The notes: generated by a model from the sequence alone, not told the origin. 64,000 nucleotides of DNA from Pseudomonas paracarnis (GCF_904063055.1 NZ_CAJFCN010000003.1:1-64000); one strand, 5' to 3'; positions 1 through 8,597 are shown, numbered from the stretch's first letter. Translations and numbers: made by a program.

Positions 1-223
1 CCAGCTCGGCGAGGCCTTCGGCGACGTCGAGTTTGTCCAGGGCGGCCTTGGCGCGCACGATGGCGGCGGAGTCGTTGGCGGTGACGGCGCGGGCTTCCAC
101 GGCGGCAGCGGCGCCGGCACCGTCGAGGCGGTCCATGTTGGCTTCGGTGGCGTGGCCGGCGTTGGCGCCTTTGATCACCGCTGCACCGGTGTCTTCGTTG
201 TCGACTTCATCCCAACTCAGCAT
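1..223 (-). CDS. nrdB: Ribonucleotide reductase class Ia beta subunit, N-terminal part (truncated by window edge)
   Basis: The small radical-carrying subunit of aerobic ribonucleotide reductase makes dNTPs together with NrdA. Only the first 74 residues lie in the window, starting MLSWDEVDNEDTG and running through KGANAGHATEANMDRLD. This matches the long N-terminal extension typical of Pseudomonas NrdB. The iron ligands and radical tyrosine lie beyond the edge. The ATG at 221-223 is preceded by AAGGAG, a strong ribosome binding site. Two NrdR-box-like sites lie about 100 bp upstream, so the gene appears to have its own NrdR-controlled promoter. nrdA is not directly upstream; the neighbour there is a divergent molbindin gene. 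Identification rests on recognising the N-terminus. Confidence 0.88.
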   Translation of the reverse strand, partial: MLSWDEVDNEDTGAAVIKGANAGHATEANMDRLDGAGAAAAVEARAVTANDSAAIVRAKAALDKLDVAEGLAEL

Positions 224-322
224 GGAAATACTCCTTCCTGGTACTCGAAAAATAAATGTTTTTGCAGGCTACAAGGCATTGAAATACTGCGCGTAGTGTG
301 ATCGGTAAAATACCGGCGCTGC

Positions 323-370
323 ACACTATGTAGTGGTCTGATCTGTTTGTAGGCACACTATATGGGGTGT
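323..370 (-). promoter_or_regulatory. Two NrdR boxes upstream of nrdB
   Basis: Two 16-bp sites resemble the NrdR consensus acaCwAtATaTwGtgt: ACACTATGTAGTGGTC at 323-338 and ACACTATATGGGGTGT at 355-370. Their starts are 32 bp apart, close to three helical turns, which is the usual spacing of NrdR box pairs. They sit 100-147 bp upstream of the nrdB ATG. NrdR is a dNTP/ATP-sensing repressor of ribonucleotide reductase genes. The match is by eye. Confidence 0.75.
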
Positions 371-435
371 AACAAAGTTGGTCAACGCACAAGATGTGCG
401 GTCATAGGTCGCTGCTGGGCACGACACATAATTTT

Positions 436-474
436 TCGATATATCCTTATCGAATAAATAAATAGGTATTTATT
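436..474 (+). promoter_or_regulatory. Two consecutive palindromes upstream of the molbindin gene (possible Mo-box)
   Basis: TCGATA-N6-TATCGA occupies 436-453 and AATAAATA-N6-TATTTATT occupies 453-474, both perfect inverted repeats. The first, read as CGATATATccTTATCG, is reminiscent of the CGNTATAT...ATANCG arms of ModE Mo-boxes. They lie 84-122 bp before the molbindin ATG in a very AT-rich stretch. The protein that binds them is inferred only from the downstream gene. Confidence 0.4.
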
Positions 475-557
475 CCTTTTAATATTTTATCCGGCAGCGC
501 ATTTTGAGGGCCTGCGCATTCGTGCGGATTGACCCAACAGCCAAAAGGAAAGCCGAC

Positions 558-773
558 ATGACCATCAAAGCGATCAACGTGCGCAACCAGTTCAAAGGCG
601 TGATCAAGGAAATTCTGCTGGGGGAAGTGGTGTCGGAAATCGACGTGCAGACCGCGTCGGGCATTGTGACGTCGGTGATCACCACGCGCTCGGTGCGTGA
701 CCTGGAATTGAAGGTGGGCAGCGAAGTGATTGCCTTTGTGAAATCGACGGAAGTGTCCATCGCCAAGTTGTGA
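558..773 (+). CDS. Molbindin (single TOBE/Mop domain molybdate-binding protein)
   Basis: This 71-residue protein (MTIKAINVRNQFKGVI...) is one TOBE/Mop domain. The family forms hexamers in the cytoplasm that bind molybdate at subunit interfaces and buffer the Mo pool for cofactor synthesis. Length and sequence (SARNQ-like RNQFKG, then GEVVSEIDV, TSVIT and GSEVIAFVKSTEVSI) fit small Mop proteins throughout. The start at 558 is preceded by AAGGAA at 545-550 and excludes an upstream in-frame ATG at 504 that has no family support. It is monocistronic and divergent from nrdB. Palindromes at 436-474 may bring molybdate control. Confidence 0.88.
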   Translation: MTIKAINVRNQFKGVIKEILLGEVVSEIDVQTASGIVTSVITTRSVRDLELKVGSEVIAFVKSTEVSIAKL

Positions 774-830
774 GTGGACAAAACAGCCCGGGAAGAGGCG
801 CGTTCTCTTCCCGTGCAACTGCGACCGAAG

Positions 831-1976
831 TCAGCGGTTTTGCAAGCAGATCTCCATGCGTTCGACGCCTTCCTCCAGCATCAATCGTGGGCAACCGAAG
901 TTCAGGCGCACGAACTGTTGGCTGTCATCACCAAATTCGATCCCCGCGCTCAGGCCGACCTTGGCCTGCTCAAGGAAAAACTGCTGTGGGTCATCCAGGC
1001 CAAGAGCGCTGCAATCGAGCCACGCCAGGAAGGTGCCCTGTGGTGCATGCATCTACACGCCGGGCAGGCGGGTTTTTACCGCGTCAAGCAGGTAGTCGCG
1101 GTTGGCTTGCAGGTACTGCACCAGCGCGCTGAGCCAGTCGGTGCATTCGCTGTAGGCGGCGCGGGTGGCTTCCAGGCCCAGAGGGCTGACGCTGTCGACC
1201 ATGCCGCAGCGCGCCTGATTGAAACGCTCGCGCACCTCGGCGTTCTGGATCACGGCGAAGCAGGTCTTCAGGCCGGCCACGTTATACGCCTTGCTCGCCG
1301 ACATCAGCGTGATGGTGCGCTGGGCAATCTCTGGGCTGAGGCTGGCGGTGGGGATGTGGCGGCGGCCGTCAAAGCACAGCTCGGCGTGGATTTCGTCGCT
1401 GATGATCAATGCGCCGGTTTCCAGGCAGGCATTGGCCACTGCCATCAGCTCTCCACGGGGAAACACTTTGCCGATGGGGTTGTGCGGGTTGCTCAGCAAC
1501 AGGGCTCCGGCCCCGTTTAGGGCTTGGCGCATCGCGGGCAGGGGCGTGAAGAACTCGCCGTTGACTTGCTCGAACGGCACCTCGATGCGTGGCAGGTTCC
1601 AGTTGCCGGGCGCCAGGCGAATCGGCCGATAGTTGGGGGTTTGCAGCACCACCGCCTGGCCAGGCTGGACGAAGGCGTGCAGGGCCATATTGAAGCCAGG
1701 CTCGACGCCAGGCAGGAACAGCAGTTCTTCGGGCTGTACGCGCCAGGCGTACTTGGCCCACAGGTCAGCGACGATGGCGTCGCGCACGTCCGGGCCGGCC
1801 ACGCTGTAGCCGAGAATCTGCTGGTCGAGCCGCGCGTGCAGGGCTTGCAAGATGGCGGGCGGCGCGGCGATGTCCATATCGGCGATCCACATCGGCAGAA
1901 CATCTTTCGGGTAACGGCTCCACTTGGTACTGCCGGTATCGAAGCGTGAGTGGATGGTTTCGAAATCAAAGTTCAT
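831..1976 (-). pseudogene. MalY/PatB-type cystathionine beta-lyase (PLP aminotransferase fold) with internal amber stop
   Basis: The reading frame begins MNFDFETIHSRFDTGSTKW and continues through WIADMDI, a substrate-loop YSVAG, SNPHNPIGKVF and the lysine region SASKAYNVAGLKT. All are typical of MalY/PatB C-S lyases, which split cystathionine to homocysteine, pyruvate and ammonia. At 1053-1055 the frame meets TAG after RLPGV. The same frame resumes immediately as MHAPQGTFLAWLD and runs to a normal end at 831. Together the parts give the full family length of about 380 residues, so one codon (probably CAG or AAG) has become a stop. The missing C-terminal 73 residues close the small domain, so the product is probably inactive unless the stop is read through or is a sequencing error. 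ATG 1976 was preferred to one at 2030 because family members begin there. Confidence 0.82.
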
Positions 1977-2060
1977 GGACAGGCTCGTATCAGGGCGGCG
2001 GTAAAAGAATGGCGCCGATTCTAGCGTCATTTGCTTTAATGCACGATGTTGCTCACGCCT

Positions 2061-4148
2061 TCAGAGATAGGTGCCTACCGGCAAATTAAGGCCGATCACA
2101 TCCTCACTGCTGATTGGCCGGGTGCTTTTGATCAAGAAGTCGGTCTTGCGATCCCCGGTCAGATCAATACCCAGAAAGTACCTGTTAGTGGCAGGGTTTC
2201 GCACGAGGATAGTGTCGCCAGCCCGGCCGCTGTACTGGCTGACATAGTTAAGGGTGACACCTTCTTTTGCGCTCATTTCGCTCAGGTCGATTGTGTCTTT
2301 GCCTGTAGTGAAATCCACTAGCAGGTCGGCGCTATCACGGAGCGAGTCGGCGGCGGCGCGGTACTTGAACGTGTTGAAACCGCCGTTGCCCATCAATTTG
2401 TCGGCCCCGGCGGCACCCACCAGTACGTTGTCAGCGCTATTGCCGGTAATACGGTCAGCGCCATTACCGCCAATTGCATTCTCGATGACGGTGTCAGTTG
2501 CGATACTGATATTGCCCTTCAGGCCCCCGATATCCGAGCTTGCGCCGGGCGTGAGATCAATTCGCTGGTTTTGGCAGAAGGCAGAGAAGTCAAACGTGTC
2601 GTTGCCTGCTTTGTCTGCGACAGTAAAGTGCGGCTTATCGCAAGGTGACGTAAGAGACGTACCTGCTTTGCCGCTGTTGGAGTTGAATCCATAGACGGTA
2701 TCGGTAGGGCTGCTTTCAGGCTGAGGCGCAGGCTTGGGACATGGTTGGGGCTTTGGCTCAGGTGTCGGGCGCGGGGTTGGCTGCGGCTCGGGTGCTGGGG
2801 TAGGGTCAGGCTTGGGCTGTGGCGTTGGCGCTGTATCGGCAGACGTAATAAGGTCTTCGGACTTTATGGGATGTTTACTCAAAATCTTAAACGCAGACGT
2901 GGTACCTCCGCTCACGTCCAGCGTTAACGTGTACATCTTGATAGTGTCATCGTACGCCAATACCAGTTCACCTTTACGGCCGGTCAATTTGCTGACTATG
3001 TCTGGCTGGCGAATGCCGGCCTCTTTAAGGACGTTAACTAGGTCAATTTTATCGACGCCGCTGGTGAAGTCAGTGATGGTGTCCGGTTTGCTGGCAGAGG
3101 TGTCGCTGGCTTTGTTGTATACAAATGTATCTTCACCACCACCTCCTGTGAGGTTGTCGGCCCCGGCTCCCCCGGTTATATGATTGTTGGCCTGATTGCC
3201 GATCAGTACGTCATTTCCTGAGCCGCCAATGGCATTTTCCATAACGACGCCTTTGGCAATGGACACATTACCGCGCCGGCCGCCCACGTCCGAGAGTGCC
3301 TGGGCATTAAGGTTAATTCTCTGGTTCTGTTTATATCCGGAGAAATCCAGTGTGTCATTGCCACTGCCATCCCAGATACAAAAAGCTACCATGTCATCGG
3401 AAGACTTTAAACTGTAGTAGTCGCGTTCTGAGTTTGAGTTGAATCCATAAGTTGTATCGCCTTTACGAGTTTCATAGTTGGGTTCGTAGAGACGCTGAAT
3501 CGCTTCGATATCATGCATCATTGGCGTTGAGGTGGCGTCAGAGACGCTGACGCCATTGGTCGCCGGACGGTACCAAGGTGTGTTATAGCTCATGGCAGTA
3601 TGGGTTTTGCTATTCTCCGGATAGTTACCTTCCGGATGTTGAAGCCCCAAACCATGGCCCAGTTCGTGAATCATTGAAGCGTTCAAGGGGAATCTGCTAT
3701 CTCCTGTACCAATGCCTATGTTCTGAAGACTCCCTTGATCATTTGGGTAGACCGCATAGCCCCCTACACCGCTGTTGGCGTGAAGCACAAAGGAAGCATC
3801 CGTATTCTTGGCATGCTCGGTAAACTTGACTTTTACCACATCCTCCCAGGCCTGCATTGAACTTCTGAAGGCTTTTTTTCTGGCCTCGCTGAGCTCGAGG
3901 GCCCCCCCATTCTTGAGCCAATTCGTGTCGGGGTCATTCGAGTTGAAGAATTTGTAGGAAACGTCAATTTTGCCGTCGTTATTTTTGTCTTTGATTTTGT
4001 AATTATTTCGCGTCAGGTTTTTTGCGACTTTATCTGAAAGTGAAGAGGCAACTGAGTTGTTTGCAGTCGACTGAAGTTGCGCGGGTGGCGCTGAATATTC
4101 AGAGTGGTCGCGAAGAAAGTTAGGCCGAACGCGCGGGATCGCTGACAT
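2061..4148 (-). CDS. Serralysin-family (M10B) RTX metalloprotease with duplicated C-terminal domain
   Basis: This 695-residue secreted zinc protease candidate has HELGHGLGLQHP at 161-172, giving three zinc His and the catalytic Glu, and a Met-turn AMSYN at 185-189. A serralysin C-terminal module follows from about 233, opening TYGFNSNS, with glycine/aspartate calcium repeats near 308-342 (GGSGNDVLIG, GGAGADNLTGGGGED). A Pro/Lys/Glu-rich linker spans about 440-482. A second copy of the module, opening VYGFNSNS, runs from about 485 to the end without another protease domain. Ordinary serralysins are near 480 residues and have one module. There is no Sec signal, as expected for type I secretion, but no secretion operon or inhibitor gene is nearby. 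The gene is visibly more AT-rich than its neighbours and monocistronic, which suggests acquisition. GAG lies ahead of ATG 4148. Confidence 0.87.
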   Translation of the reverse strand: MSAIPRVRPNFLRDHSEYSAPPAQLQSTANNSVASSLSDKVAKNLTRNNYKIKDKNNDGKIDVSYKFFNSNDPDTNWLKNGGALELSEARKKAFRSSMQAWEDVVKVKFTEHAKNTDASFVLHANSGVGGYAVYPNDQGSLQNIGIGTGDSRFPLNASMIHELGHGLGLQHPEGNYPENSKTHTAMSYNTPWYRPATNGVSVSDATSTPMMHDIEAIQRLYEPNYETRKGDTTYGFNSNSERDYYSLKSSDDMVAFCIWDGSGNDTLDFSGYKQNQRINLNAQALSDVGGRRGNVSIAKGVVMENAIGGSGNDVLIGNQANNHITGGAGADNLTGGGGEDTFVYNKASDTSASKPDTITDFTSGVDKIDLVNVLKEAGIRQPDIVSKLTGRKGELVLAYDDTIKMYTLTLDVSGGTTSAFKILSKHPIKSEDLITSADTAPTPQPKPDPTPAPEPQPTPRPTPEPKPQPCPKPAPQPESSPTDTVYGFNSNSGKAGTSLTSPCDKPHFTVADKAGNDTFDFSAFCQNQRIDLTPGASSDIGGLKGNISIATDTVIENAIGGNGADRITGNSADNVLVGAAGADKLMGNGGFNTFKYRAAADSLRDSADLLVDFTTGKDTIDLSEMSAKEGVTLNYVSQYSGRAGDTILVRNPATNRYFLGIDLTGDRKTDFLIKSTRPISSEDVIGLNLPVGTYL

Positions 4149-4409
4149 GATTGTTTCTCAATGTAATGTTAATAGTGGGAGTGTTTACATAGGGGTGGCA
4201 GACGCAAAGTACCTAATTCAATGGCTAGCTGAAAACTGACTCTGTATTGCAGTATGTTGGCGTGTTCAAGCTGCATGCCTGTGAAATAGCGGCCAATAGG
4301 GCGAGTGTGTCCCATGACCGACAAGTTCTGTGTCAAAAGCGCCATCGCGCTGGGGATTTAGTCAGGCGAGGGCTATTTTGGTGCATCTCAATAATCAGAG
4401 TAGCCATGG

Positions 4410-6134
4410 ATGAAATACCAACCCTTGAGTCACACCTTGATTACTACCGCGCTGGTAGTAACGATTAACGGGGTGCATGCAGCTTCCCAGGCCCCGGTTG
4501 CGGGTGAAAATGGCATGGTGGTCACGGCCCAGCACCTGGCAACCCATGTGGGTGTCGATGTGCTCAAGGCCGGCGGCAACGCGGTCGATGCGGCGGTGGC
4601 GGTAGGTTATGCGCTGGCGGTGGTGTACCCGGCGGCGGGCAATCTGGGCGGCGGTGGCTTCATGACCGTGCAACTGGCGGACGGGCGCAAGACCTTCCTC
4701 GACTTCCGCGAAAAAGCCCCGTTGGCGGCGACGGCTGACATGTACCTCGACAAGGCCGGCAATGTGGTCGAAGGCCTCAGCGCCAAAGGCCATTTGGCGG
4801 TCGGCGTACCGGGCACGGTGTCCGGCATGGAACTGGCCCTGAGCAAATACGGCACACTCAAGCGCGCCCAAGTGATTGCCCCGGCGATCAAGCTGGCGGA
4901 AAACGGCTTTGACCTGGAGCAGGGCGATATCGACCTGTTGCACACCGCCACCGGTGAGTTCGAAAAAGACCAGGATATGCGTGGCATCTTCCTGCATAAC
5001 GGCGAGCCGATGCAGGTAGGCCAGAAGCTGGTGCAGAAGGACCTGGCCAAGACCCTCAAGGAAATCTCGGCCAAGGGCACCGACGGTTTCTATAAAGGCT
5101 GGGTCGCCAAGGCGGTGGTGGATTCCAGCCAGGCCGGCAAAGGCATCATCACCCAGGCTGACCTCGACGCCTACAAAACCCGCGAACTGGCCCCCATCGA
5201 GTGCGACTACCGTGGCTACCATGTGGTCTCGGCGCCGCCACCCAGCTCGGGCGGTGTGGTGATCTGCCAGATCATGAATATCCTCGAAGGCTACCCGATG
5301 GCCGATCTGGGCTATCACTCGGCCCAGGGCCTGCACTACCAGATCGAAGCGATGCGCCACGCCTACGTGGACCGCAACAGCTATCTCGGCGACCCGGACT
5401 TCGTGAAGAACCCCATTGAGCACCTGCTGGACAAAAACTATGCGGCTAAGCTGCGCGCGGCGATCGAACCGCAGAAGGCCGGTGACTCCCAGGCGATCAA
5501 GCCAGGTGTATCGCCCCATGAAGGCAATAACACCACCCACTATTCCATCGTCGACCAATGGGGCAACGCGGTCTCGGTGACCTATACCCTCAACGACTGG
5601 TTTGGCGCCGGGGTGATGGCGAGCAAGACCGGGGTGATCCTCAACGATGAAATGGACGACTTCACCGTCAAGGTCGGCGTACCGAATATGTATGGGCTGG
5701 TGCAGGGCGAAGCCAACGCCATCGCACCGGGCAAGGCGCCGCTGTCATCGATGAGCCCGACCATCGTCACCAAGGACGGCAAGGCGGTGATGGTGGTCGG
5801 TACACCGGGGGGCAGTCGCATCATCACTGCGACTTTGCTGACCATCCTGAATGTCATCGACTACAAGATGAATATCCAGGAAGCCGTGGACGCGCCGCGT
5901 TTCCACCAGCAGTGGATGCCTGAGACCACCAACCTTGAGACGTTTGCCGTGAGCCCGGATACCCAGAAGATTCTCGAGAGCTGGGGCCATAAGTTTGCAG
6001 GTCCCCAAGATGCCAACCATTTGGCCGCGATCCTGGTCGGTGCGCCTTCTCTGGATGGCAAGCCGGTGGGTAACAACCGCTTCTATGGGGCCAATGACCC
6101 GCGACGCAATACGGGGTTGTCGTTGGGCTACTGA
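4410..6134 (+). CDS. ggt: Gamma-glutamyltranspeptidase precursor
   Basis: This 574-residue periplasmic enzyme hydrolyses or transfers the gamma-glutamyl group of glutathione and related peptides. An N-terminal signal peptide ends near residue 24 (INGVHA). The family core is complete: GGNAVDAAVAVGYAL, GNLGGGGFM, the autoprocessing site EGNNTTHYS with nucleophile Thr375 that starts the small subunit, PLSSMSPTIV and GTPGGSRI. Length matches the E. coli enzyme. ATG 4410 overlaps another ATG at 4406; only 4410 opens the frame and gives the signal peptide. The gene stands alone, with a divergent protease gene upstream and a REPIN just after the stop. Confidence 0.95.
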   Translation: MKYQPLSHTLITTALVVTINGVHAASQAPVAGENGMVVTAQHLATHVGVDVLKAGGNAVDAAVAVGYALAVVYPAAGNLGGGGFMTVQLADGRKTFLDFREKAPLAATADMYLDKAGNVVEGLSAKGHLAVGVPGTVSGMELALSKYGTLKRAQVIAPAIKLAENGFDLEQGDIDLLHTATGEFEKDQDMRGIFLHNGEPMQVGQKLVQKDLAKTLKEISAKGTDGFYKGWVAKAVVDSSQAGKGIITQADLDAYKTRELAPIECDYRGYHVVSAPPPSSGGVVICQIMNILEGYPMADLGYHSAQGLHYQIEAMRHAYVDRNSYLGDPDFVKNPIEHLLDKNYAAKLRAAIEPQKAGDSQAIKPGVSPHEGNNTTHYSIVDQWGNAVSVTYTLNDWFGAGVMASKTGVILNDEMDDFTVKVGVPNMYGLVQGEANAIAPGKAPLSSMSPTIVTKDGKAVMVVGTPGGSRIITATLLTILNVIDYKMNIQEAVDAPRFHQQWMPETTNLETFAVSPDTQKILESWGHKFAGPQDANHLAAILVGAPSLDGKPVGNNRFYGANDPRRNTGLSLGY

Positions 6135-6154
6135 AGCCTGGTACGGTAAAAAAT

Positions 6155-6243
6155 GTGGGAGCGGGCTTGCCCGCGAAAGCGGTGGGTCAGTCTATGCATG
6201 TGCTAGCTGATACAGAGCATTCGCGAGCAAGCCCGCTCCCACA
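6155..6243. repeat. REPIN (paired inverted REP)
   Basis: TGTGGGAGCGGGCTTGC at the left end is matched by its inverted copy GCAAGCCCGCTCCCACA at the right, giving an 89-bp hairpin between convergent ggt and the kinase gene. It is the common fluorescent Pseudomonas REP type and may act as a transcript end barrier. Confidence 0.9.
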
Positions 6244-6255
6244 GGGGGCAGTGTG

Positions 6256-6780
6256 TCAGGGCTTGAGCAGCTGGGTTACTGCGGCAAATGCCGCCTGGCG
6301 CCGTTGTTCCCAGTCTCCACCAATCACCACCCGTGGCTGTCGATGCTCCTGCATCCACTCCAGGCTGGCCTGAAAAAACGCCCGGCGATCCGCCAGTTCC
6401 GGCTGGCAGCGCTGGCCGTCGGCACTCCATTCCACGTCTTCGGGGGAGAGCAGCAGGTGCAGGTCGTAATGCCGCGCCAGGAGTTCGTCATCAAGCCAGC
6501 CGGGGTAATCGCCGAACAGGGTCTGGCTCCAGAGTTTGTTGGTCAGCAGGTGGGTGTCGAGGATCAGCAACGCGGGGCATTTGGCGCGGGCGGCATCCTC
6601 CCAAGCCAACTGGCCTTCGGCGATGGCCGGGATATCCGCCAGGGTGGTGTCGCGCTGATGCTGATCGATGAAGTACCGCACATATTCCCCCACCATCAAC
6701 CCGCCGAAGTGCGCGTGCAACTGCGCCGCCAGCCAGCTCTTGCCGCTGGATTCGGGGCCCGCCAATACCACCACTTTCAT
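6256..6780 (-). CDS. NadR-type ribosylnicotinamide kinase (P-loop ATPase)
   Basis: This 174-residue protein begins MKVVVLAGPESSGKSWLA, with the P-loop GPESSGKS at 8-15, followed by GEYVRYFI and LILDTHLLTNKLW. These are the hallmarks of the C-terminal kinase domain of NadR, which phosphorylates nicotinamide riboside to NMN. The N-terminal HTH and adenylyltransferase domains of enterobacterial NadR are absent, so this is a stand-alone kinase. Its ATG overlaps the pnuC stop (ATGA at 6777-6780), so the two are translationally coupled: PnuC brings the riboside in and the kinase traps it. A longer frame from 6954 overlaps pnuC heavily and was rejected. Confidence 0.85.
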   Translation of the reverse strand: MKVVVLAGPESSGKSWLAAQLHAHFGGLMVGEYVRYFIDQHQRDTTLADIPAIAEGQLAWEDAARAKCPALLILDTHLLTNKLWSQTLFGDYPGWLDDELLARHYDLHLLLSPEDVEWSADGQRCQPELADRRAFFQASLEWMQEHRQPRVVIGGDWEQRRQAAFAAVTQLLKP

Positions 6781-7340
6781 GTGCGCAACGCCGGGTCGGC
6801 GCGCCACTCGCGCCAACCTTGCACGGCAATCACGGTAAACAGCGCGTAGAGCGCGGCGGTGAGGTAGAGGCCTTTGTAAAGGAACAGGCCGACGAAGATC
6901 ACATCGACCACGATCCATAATGCCCAGCACTGCACGCGTTTTTGCGCCATCCACATCTGCGCCACCAGGCTGAAACCGGTGAGCGCGGCGTCCAGCCAGG
7001 GCTGGGCGGCGTCGGTCCAGTGGGCCATGGCGGCACCCAGCAACAGGCTGCCGACGGCGCCAACAGCCAGGCTGGCCATGATCGCCGGCACGCCCAGGCT
7101 AGTGACCTGGCGGCCCTGCTTGACCTCGCCGGCGCGGGTCCACTGCCACCAGCCGTAGACCTGCAAGGCCGCATAGACCAATTGCAGGAGCATGTCGGAG
7201 TAGAGCTTGACCTCAAAGAAAACCCAGGTGTAGAGCAACACCATCACCAGGCCGATGGGCCAGCACCAGGGGTTTTGTTTGACCGTTAGCCAAACGGCGA
7301 TCACCCCCAGGGCGGCGGCAAACAGTTCAAGCCCGGACAT
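6777..7340 (-). CDS. pnuC: Nicotinamide riboside transporter PnuC
   Basis: This 187-residue inner-membrane protein has about seven hydrophobic helices and family motifs: ELFAAALGVIAVWLTVKQNPWCWPIG near the start (conserved NPWCWPIG), QLVYAALQVYGWWQW in the middle, and a W-rich end (VQCWALWIVVDVIF). PnuC carriers move nicotinamide riboside by facilitated diffusion driven by intracellular phosphorylation, and the kinase needed is the next gene. Vitamin-type PnuT relatives for thiamine exist, but the NadR-like kinase partner favours NAD salvage. AAGGA precedes ATG 7340, and a good sigma-70 promoter lies at 7375-7402. No riboswitch was recognised in the short leader. Confidence 0.88.
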   Translation of the reverse strand: MSGLELFAAALGVIAVWLTVKQNPWCWPIGLVMVLLYTWVFFEVKLYSDMLLQLVYAALQVYGWWQWTRAGEVKQGRQVTSLGVPAIMASLAVGAVGSLLLGAAMAHWTDAAQPWLDAALTGFSLVAQMWMAQKRVQCWALWIVVDVIFVGLFLYKGLYLTAALYALFTVIAVQGWREWRADPALRT

Positions 7341-7374
7341 GGCGGATCCTTGGGGGAGTGGGAGAGGGGCGGTG

Positions 7375-7402
7375 ATTGTACCTAGAGCCCAGCGATCTTC
7401 AA
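7375..7402 (-). promoter_or_regulatory. Sigma-70 promoter for pnuC and kinase
   Basis: On the minus strand TTGAAG (7397-7402) and TACAAT (7375-7380) are separated by 16 bp, 35 bp ahead of the pnuC ATG. Both hexamers are near consensus. Confidence 0.55.
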
Positions 7403-7425
7403 ACGTGCACCACCGACACTAAGGC

Positions 7426-7454
7426 AAGCCCCCGCCCATCGGGGTATACCGGCT
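7426..7454 (-). terminator. Hairpin just downstream of ampC
   Basis: CCCCG at 7430-7434 pairs with CGGGG at 7440-7444, and flanking AAGCC/GGCTT arms extend the fold. It directly follows the ampC stop and precedes the pnuC promoter. There is no clear T-run, so it is only a possible terminator. Confidence 0.35.
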
Positions 7455-8597
7455 TCAGTTATCCATTGCACTCAAGATCGCATAAGCCACTTTCACCCGT
7501 TCGGCATTCGGGTAGTTCTTGTTGGCGAGGATTACCACACCCATGTCCTTGCTGGGTACATACGCCACATAGGCGCCAAAGCCGCCGGTGGAGCCGGTTT
7601 TGTTGTAGAGCACGTTGGCGGGCTGCGGCTGGGCGGGTTTGAGCCAGTTAACCTTGTGCGGCTCCATCGCCATCGGTGTGGAGTTGCCGTCAAGCAACGC
7701 TTGCAGGGCGATGGGGTAGGGGTAGCGTTCCCAGCCCAGGCCCTGGGTCATGCCGTTGACGGTGTAGTAGCCGGCGTGAGTGGTGGCAAGGGCCTGCTGC
7801 ACCGGTTGCTCCAGGGTTTGCGGGTGCATGTTCGCGATCACGTAGCGGGCCAGGTCCTGGCTGCTGCTCTTGAGGCCATAGGCTTCGAAGTCCAGGGCGC
7901 CGGGGTTGACACGTACCGGCTTCTGCTGGCTGTCATAGCCCTGGGCGTACTGGCCGGCCTTGTCGGCGGGGACGCGAGTGTAGGTATTGGTCAAGCCCAG
8001 CTTGGGCAGCAGGGTTTTTTCCATGGCGACGGTGAACGGCTGGCCCAGGCTTTTTGCGGTCACGTAACCGAACAGGCCAATGCTGGGGTTGGAATACAGG
8101 CGTTGTTCCCCCGGTGCGTAAGTGGGTTTCCACTGCCGGAAATAATCCATCATGGTGGTTGCACTGTCGGCGGCATCCGGAAACTGCAGCGTCAGGCCGC
8201 CGGCGGTATAGGTGGCCAGTTGCAGCAGGCTGATGCGATCGAACGCGCTGCCAGCCAAAACGGGCAGATGTTGGCTGGTCATGTCCGACAGCTTGAGCTT
8301 GCCGATGGCCTGGGCATACCCGCCGAGGGTGGCGTTGAAGGTTTTGCTCACTGAGCCGATTTCGAACAGGGTGTTTTCAGTGACGGGTGCCTGGGTGTCT
8401 TTGGCGGCGACGCCGTAGTTAAAGTATTGCACTTTGCCGTGCTGGACGACCGCGACCGTCAGGCCCGGGATGCCTTGCTGTTTCATCAGAGGGGTGACGT
8501 GGCTGTCCACGACCTGGCGCATGTCGGTGGCGGCCATGCAGCTGCCGGCGCCCAGCAACAGGGCTGAAACCGCATATTTTTTCAGGGTGTGTTTCAT
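7455..8597 (-). CDS. ampC: Class C beta-lactamase (AmpC cephalosporinase)
   Basis: This 380-residue periplasmic serine beta-lactamase hydrolyses cephalosporins. A signal peptide is seen (MKHTLKKYAVSALLLGAGSCMA). The three class C motifs are in place: SVSK at 82-85 with the acylating Ser82, YSN at 168-170 and KTG at 333-335. Length fits the family. GGAAGCG precedes ATG 8597; the frame extends far upstream but only as an antisense shadow of ampR. It is divergent from ampR, the textbook arrangement for induction by cell-wall fragments. Confidence 0.95.
   Translation of the reverse strand: MKHTLKKYAVSALLLGAGSCMAATDMRQVVDSHVTPLMKQQGIPGLTVAVVQHGKVQYFNYGVAAKDTQAPVTENTLFEIGSVSKTFNATLGGYAQAIGKLKLSDMTSQHLPVLAGSAFDRISLLQLATYTAGGLTLQFPDAADSATTMMDYFRQWKPTYAPGEQRLYSNPSIGLFGYVTAKSLGQPFTVAMEKTLLPKLGLTNTYTRVPADKAGQYAQGYDSQQKPVRVNPGALDFEAYGLKSSSQDLARYVIANMHPQTLEQPVQQALATTHAGYYTVNGMTQGLGWERYPYPIALQALLDGNSTPMAMEPHKVNWLKPAQPQPANVLYNKTGSTGGFGAYVAYVPSKDMGVVILANKNYPNAERVKVAYAILSAMDN

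Noticed and set aside
7341..7454. TPP or NAD riboswitch ahead of pnuC
   Set aside because: The leader is short, the promoter is only 35 bp from the start codon, and no conserved riboswitch core was found.
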